The position numbers were made by a program, and so were the translations under genes. 64,000 nt of DNA from Acorus gramineus (lineage: Eukaryota; Streptophyta; Magnoliopsida; Acorales; Acoraceae). The notes under the pieces are model-generated. The model was not told where the DNA came from and ran no database searches. It was given only the letters and a program-made list of their open reading frames with translations. Below, piece after piece: positions 59,640 through 64,000 of this stretch (its first letter is position 1; every line of letters starts with the position of its first letter). The stretch lies in contig JAUJYN010000085.1 of NCBI GenBank assembly GCA_030737835.1, positions 114,082-178,081 on the forward strand. Reading direction: 5' to 3'.

Positions 59640-61518
59640 GGAAGGTATGGGAAGAATTAGGCCACCTGGAACAATCCTGGGTGGTTCCTTGTAGTCTGTG
59701 GCCTTTATAGTGTAGACGCTTTCGAAACTGAGATTCTCTGGTTCTTCGATGAGAGCTTGCACGGTTGGTTTCGGGCTTGGTATTGGCTATAGGGCTGGGA
59801 TTTTCTAGGGTCTGACCTGGTTTGGGCAGTGGATTTAACTGGGCTCCCTGTGGTTTTATAGTCGGGCCATTTTTGAGTCCCCTGATGGTGGCCCAGTCTA
59901 GGCATCTCTCTTCATCAAGGTTGTAAACAATGTCTCGGAATGAGAAACATTGTTCAATGGTATGACCATGATGTTGATGGTATGGGCAATAACGGGCAGT
60001 GTTGGCGCCGAGAGGTGAAGGCCTGGCTATAGGTAAAGAAATGCTACTAGTTTTCATTAAGGCCTTGAAGATGTTTCCTAGAATTTCTGGGAGTGGTGGA
60101 TAACAATCCCTTCTATTTAACCATCTTGGGCCATAGGAGGAAAAACGTATAACCCCATCATAGGAGCTTTGCGTAGGTTGCCTAAGGGTTAGATTTTGCG
60201 AGCTCTTGGGGGAGCGGAATAAGCAAAGGGAGTCCTAGTTTGGCCTTGGCTTTGAATTATGGGGCTCTGGACTGGAGGACTTTGGACTACTGGGTTTTGT
60301 CTTATCGGCACGGGGGCGGGTACTGATCGAGGAATGAAGTTTTGATTGGCTTGCCGAGGTGGCACATATCCGGACGAACCGGGCGTGTATTTTCTCGGAG
60401 CTGGTCCTTGATCAGGAACTCGCGCTCCGTTCGGGTAGAGTGCCAAAATTTGTGTGATCCCCTCTACCGTGGGGGTGTGCGCCTTTCTCGGTGGTTGTCC
60501 ACCCCTATGGCTGATAGGTGGGGACTGGGTTTGGACTACTGGGGCTGCACAACGGGAAATCATGTTGTGGCGGTCAATTAGAACCGGTACGTGGTACAGT
60601 CTCCGTACGAAAGACTTGTACGGAGCTCTGGACTCAGGCTCTGTAACATCATGTCAATTCCTTCACATTCCGTTAATTGCAAGCCAGTTTGGTGGACGAG
60701 GGTGCGCCACCTAGACACGTACTGCTCAAATTCCTCCCTAGGTCTCATTCTTTCTACGGTCAGGTCTGAAATAAAGGGGGTCCTAATCCTTTGATAACCG
60801 CAGCCACCTAGAAACTTCTCGCTTACAGCCGACAAGTTTGACAAATGATCTACAGGGAGGGTGGAGAATCATTGCAGTGCTTCTCCTTCCAATGATTTTT
60901 GGAAGAGGAATACTAGTAGAGGTTGGTCATCTAGAAACGGTCAGGCATCTAGATAAAAGGTGATCAAGTGAACGTCTGGGTCCCACGACGGTTGTACCGG
61001 TGAAATTTTAAGATTTTGAATCCCTCTGGTAAGTGGACTGACGGGATCTGTCTCAGGTTGTGCAGAGACATGTGTTTGGGGGCAGCAGGGCCAGTCTCAG
61101 AGAGGATTCTCCGGATGGTTTCATCCAACGTTTCTCCCCTGGGAGGGTTGTTTAGTGGTCCCGGGTTGGAGGTGGCCTGATAAGGGCTCGGGGCAGAAGC
61201 GATTGGGAATATTGGATTCGCGGGGGAAGGTGGGGCAAAGGAAAAGGTGGGGGGAGAAAAGAGGCTTGGACTCAGATTTACCGAAAAGCCGGGTGTTGGT
61301 AGTGTATTGGGGGCGGGGATAGCCATGGGGGTCTTAACAGGAGTTTCCTGCTTCAAGGTCTTGGCCTGCTGATAATTGGTGAGGTCATTGAACATATCCT
61401 CTACCGACTGGTATCCTAGGGTAGCCATTCTCTCCTCTAGGTAGCTGAGGAATTGGGCGGTTTGGTCTCCCTGGTTGTCTTTCTCCTCTACTATTTTCTC
61501 ATGGGTGTAGGCCTCCAT
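59640..61518 (-). pseudogene. Gypsy gag, copy Y (Tat-like), truncated
   Basis: Starts near MEAYTHEKIVEEKDNQ (61518) and continues with LEERMATLGYQSVEDMFNDL, the MSLHNLRQIPSVHLPEGFK block, RMRPREEFEQYVSRWRTL, a proline-rich stretch, and the knuckle YCPYHQHHGHTIEQC with FRDIVYNLDEE (59940-60000). Frameshifts occur at about 60964, 60844-60578 and 60189. The last 250 bases read into LSFESVYTIKATDYKE and end abruptly at the LTR of copy X. Confidence 0.85.
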
Positions 61519-62576
61519 GGTGTGAATATGGAAAAGCCTAGGTGTAAATGAATACAGACTTTAAAACAATAAATAAAGCGGTAAAGGGGTGCGCAGATGT
61601 GTGCGGCTTAAAGCAGTAAAGGGGTGCGCAGCTGTGTGCGGCTTAAAGCAGTAAAGGATGTTGTAATGCAAAGTAGAGGAGGGTCAGACTTGAGGGGTGG
61701 GAAAATCCTAGTTTTCCTAGAGGGGTGATGGCATTCTAGTCAGGTTATTGGAAGGAAGCAGAAGAGGATTACCTTTTGTTGTCTTTCACGAGGGAGGTCC
61801 CACCGTGATCGCCAGGCTGTCGGTATCGGATTTTGGAAGGGGTTGGGGGTTGGATGTGCTCTGGAAATCCTTCCTCCCTCTTCCGGTCCTTTGGGGTCTG
61901 CGTGTGTGGGGGTTCTTCGGAGGCTCGGATCCGGAGAGCTGCGCCTTGGCGGGCTTGGTCAGAATGTCTCTCGGAAGGGGTGGTGGGGGGTTTTTGTTAG
62001 TTCTTTGCTGAGGCGGCCGACGGGTCCTCAGGAGGATTCAGGGGTGGTTGTGATCGCCACCTGCTTTTCTCAAAAAGCAGGAAAAGTTGAGGGTGGATTT
62101 GATCGCCTTCGTGGGGGAGTTTGTGGGGTCTCCGCTCTGAGACACGGGCATGCCGTACACAGAGGTGAAGACAGGGATTCTCTTCTGCTTGAGGAACTTG
62201 ACTAAAGGAGAATTGGGACTCGGGTGTGCTAGGGGAAGGGCCGGCTAGTTGTTTTAGCCGCTTGGTGGGGGACGGCTAGTTATGGGTAGCCGCCTGGTGC
62301 CTGGCTCTATTTGGGCAGAACCTGGGTAGGGTTTGGTTTGGGTGTTGGCAAAGGTTAAGCTAGGTTTAACCTGGGTTTTGGAGAGTGGATTTGGAGAATA
62401 ATCTTGGTGTAGGAAATTGGGTTTTTCTCTCAAAATAGAGCTCTCTCTCTAGGGGGTTTCAAGTGGGGAAGGGGGGTATGGGTTTGGGAATGTGTATTGT
62501 TGTGGATGATTGGGAAGTATTTGATGATTGTTGATTCTTGATTATGGATCATGGATATGAATGCTTGGAGACCCCC

Positions 62577-62584
62577 TATTTATA
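62577..62584 (-). promoter_or_regulatory. TATA box of Gypsy copy Y LTR
   Basis: TATAAATA on the minus strand followed by GGGGGTCTC; conserved in the copy X LTR at 55962-55969. Confidence 0.6.
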
Positions 62585-62693
62585 GTAAAAGAGGGGTAGG
62601 GGAATGTCCACTGGTCAATAGATCAAAATGGGTAATAAGGTGCTTGATTTGACCTTCCATTAGATCTTTGTGGCCTGACAGTGTCCAGGTGAG

Positions 62694-62968
62694 GGGCGGC
62701 TAGTTGTAACTAGCCGCCCAGTGAGGGGCGGCTACTTGATAGTAGCCGCCCCCATCATGATCTGCCAAACCTCTCGTCTCTGGCAAGCGGTGGCCTAGGT
62801 CGGCTACTGGGGTTGAACCGGTTAAGATGGGGTGGCTAAAAGGGACAATCCGCCGCAATCATGATTGCTTTATGTCCCATCCAAGAAGACGGTTTGGGGT
62901 CGGTTGGGGGGCGGCTAGTTGAAACTAGCCGCCCGGAATGGGGCGGCTACTCTCAAGTAGCCACCCCT
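62694..62968. repeat. GC hairpin array in the LTR of copy Y
   Basis: Palindromes of GGCGGCTAGTTG/CAACTAGCCGCC type and GGCGGCTACT/AGTAGCCGCC type occur at about 62695-62722, 62726-62753, 62917-62942 and 62943-62968, mostly with loops of four or fewer bases. Further weak copies lie at 62240-62292. Equivalent arrays occur at 56078-56351. Confidence 0.85.
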
Positions 62969-63120
62969 GTCGAGGTTCTTAGATTTTGTTAAGTGTTGGA
63001 CTCAGGGTTTCCGGTCTTGGTTTCTAAGGGAGTTTTCTATTAGATGTCCAAATGTTGTTATTTCCAATATTACTTAAAGTATTTTTGTCTCTTTGGACGG
63101 TCAAAATTGGGATATCTACA

Positions 63121-64000
63121 ATTATGTGAATTGCACTCTATTGTTTCAAAACCAGAGGTTGTGAGGGGTTACGACCCAATTCACCTAGTAGGTTAGCACT
63201 CTCATAACCCTCAGAAAGAGGAGGTCGCGCGGGGCAGAGCCCCACTTGCACCAAAACTAAGACGCAAACCAATGGCACGGGGTATAAACGAGGTCACGAG
63301 GAGTTATAACTCCGCCTGCTAAGTGAATTGCACCTTGTTATCAGTCAGGTCAAGGGTCGCGAGGAGTTGAACTCTATTCACTTATCGAGTAGCACTCGGG
63401 TAACCCCGAACTAGAAGGAGCACATTAGCCGAATGGCAAAACAGAGGTGAATCATCCGTGACACTCGGGTTCAAAGAAGTGGCATCAGATGTAAAGATTA
63501 GCCAGAACGGAAAAACTAAGCCGCACTCGACAGGCTGAAACTCGATTGAGGTCACGATTTGCACTCAACTCAGTTCAATCCAAGAGGTCGCACACCAGCC
63601 TCAACGGCAAACAAAGTAGGGACACCCGCGCTATAAACATTCAAGGAACGGAGAAAAACTCAAATAACAAAGAAGCTGGGTGCATAATGACTTCTAAACA
63701 AGAAGCAAGAATACAAATTTGAGAGATGTCCCAAAAAGGACAGTGTATGCCAACCTCGAGCAATTAACTTCTCCCTGCTATTAAGTCAAGTTAGCATCAC
63801 AAAACAATATCAAAAGAGGAAAAGATCATGCAAAACGAATCAAACCACACGCTAAAAGCAAAGTAAACTGTTCAAACACATCCATCATACAATAAAGTGG
63901 CATTTACGGCATATGACCAACAGACCATGGGTTTTTCAAAAGGTAATGACAAATAAAAAGAAAAAGGTTATCGAAACGCCGATTTAACTCCTCCCCGCAT
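63121..64000. other. Unassigned sequence beyond the Gypsy LTR
   Basis: No recognisable protein. GAATTGCAC, GAGGTCACGA/GAGGTCGC and ACTCGG words recur at loose spacing, perhaps an LTR or spacer of a different element that continues past the window. The window ends inside it. Confidence 0.4.

Larger units (their letters stand above)
61818..63120 (-). repeat. Gypsy copy Y LTR, about 1.3 kb
   Basis: Minus-strand start TGTAGATATCCC at 63120; the proposed end is ACCGACA at 61818. Next to it lies TGGCGATCACGG, a candidate primer-binding site whose tRNA I cannot name. It contains TATAAATA (62577-62584) and arrays of GC hairpins. It matches the split LTR of copy X. Confidence 0.7.

Noticed and set aside
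62240-62968. Regular short repeats that might suggest a CRISPR array
   Set aside because: The units are palindromic hairpins of unequal spacing in an LTR of a plant retroelement; there are no uniform spacers and no cas genes.

Overview
This is nuclear DNA from a flowering plant with a large, transposon-rich genome. The evidence is spliced plant-type exons with GT-AG borders, very long introns, and plant families of Copia, Gypsy, MULE, LINE, SINE and Tourist-like elements. I see no bacterial operons, rRNA, tRNA or CRISPR.

The only recognisable host gene of any length is a minus-strand DDB1-like gene (UV-damaged DNA-binding protein 1, the adaptor of CUL4 E3 ubiquitin ligases). Ten exons lie between 40089 and 15777, all open and all with usable splice sites. 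The set is incomplete. The 5' exons (about the first 105 codons) are absent, one short exon is missing between 38018 and 28395, and the whole central block of about 330 codons, which is the BPB beta-propeller that binds CUL4, is missing between 26083 and 19006. Direct splicing across either internal gap shifts the frame, so I read the locus as a broken paralogue or pseudogene, or less likely an assembly artefact. A 4.8 kb MULE (21151-25968) and a complete 6.6 kb Copia element (28629-35247) sit in its introns, and a nested Gypsy block starts upstream of its first visible exon.

Layout. 1-15776: AT-rich intergenic DNA with two Tourist-like MITEs (4759-5380, 5562-5782), a tRNA-derived SINE (6609-6798), an isolated first exon of a COA5/PET191-like gene (7243-7311) with a 59-bp tandem duplication, a fold-back MITE (8163-8440), a 5'-truncated LINE with a 16-bp target duplication (9780-10597), a second LINE scrap (10786-11103) and an 81-bp minisatellite (about 11403-11810). 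15777-40089: the DDB1-like locus. 40524-51976: a decayed chromovirus-type Gypsy element with long LTRs, split by a solo LTR (44413-46993) and abutting an inverted LTR copy at 50366. 51977-63120: two tandem copies of another Gypsy family (gag plus protease remnants, about 1.3 kb LTRs with arrays of GC hairpins). One of its LTRs is split by another solo LTR (56352-59474). 63121-64000: unassigned.

No gene cluster or operon-like cooperation is visible. The nesting and target-site duplications give a readable order of insertion events around a decaying DDB1-like gene.
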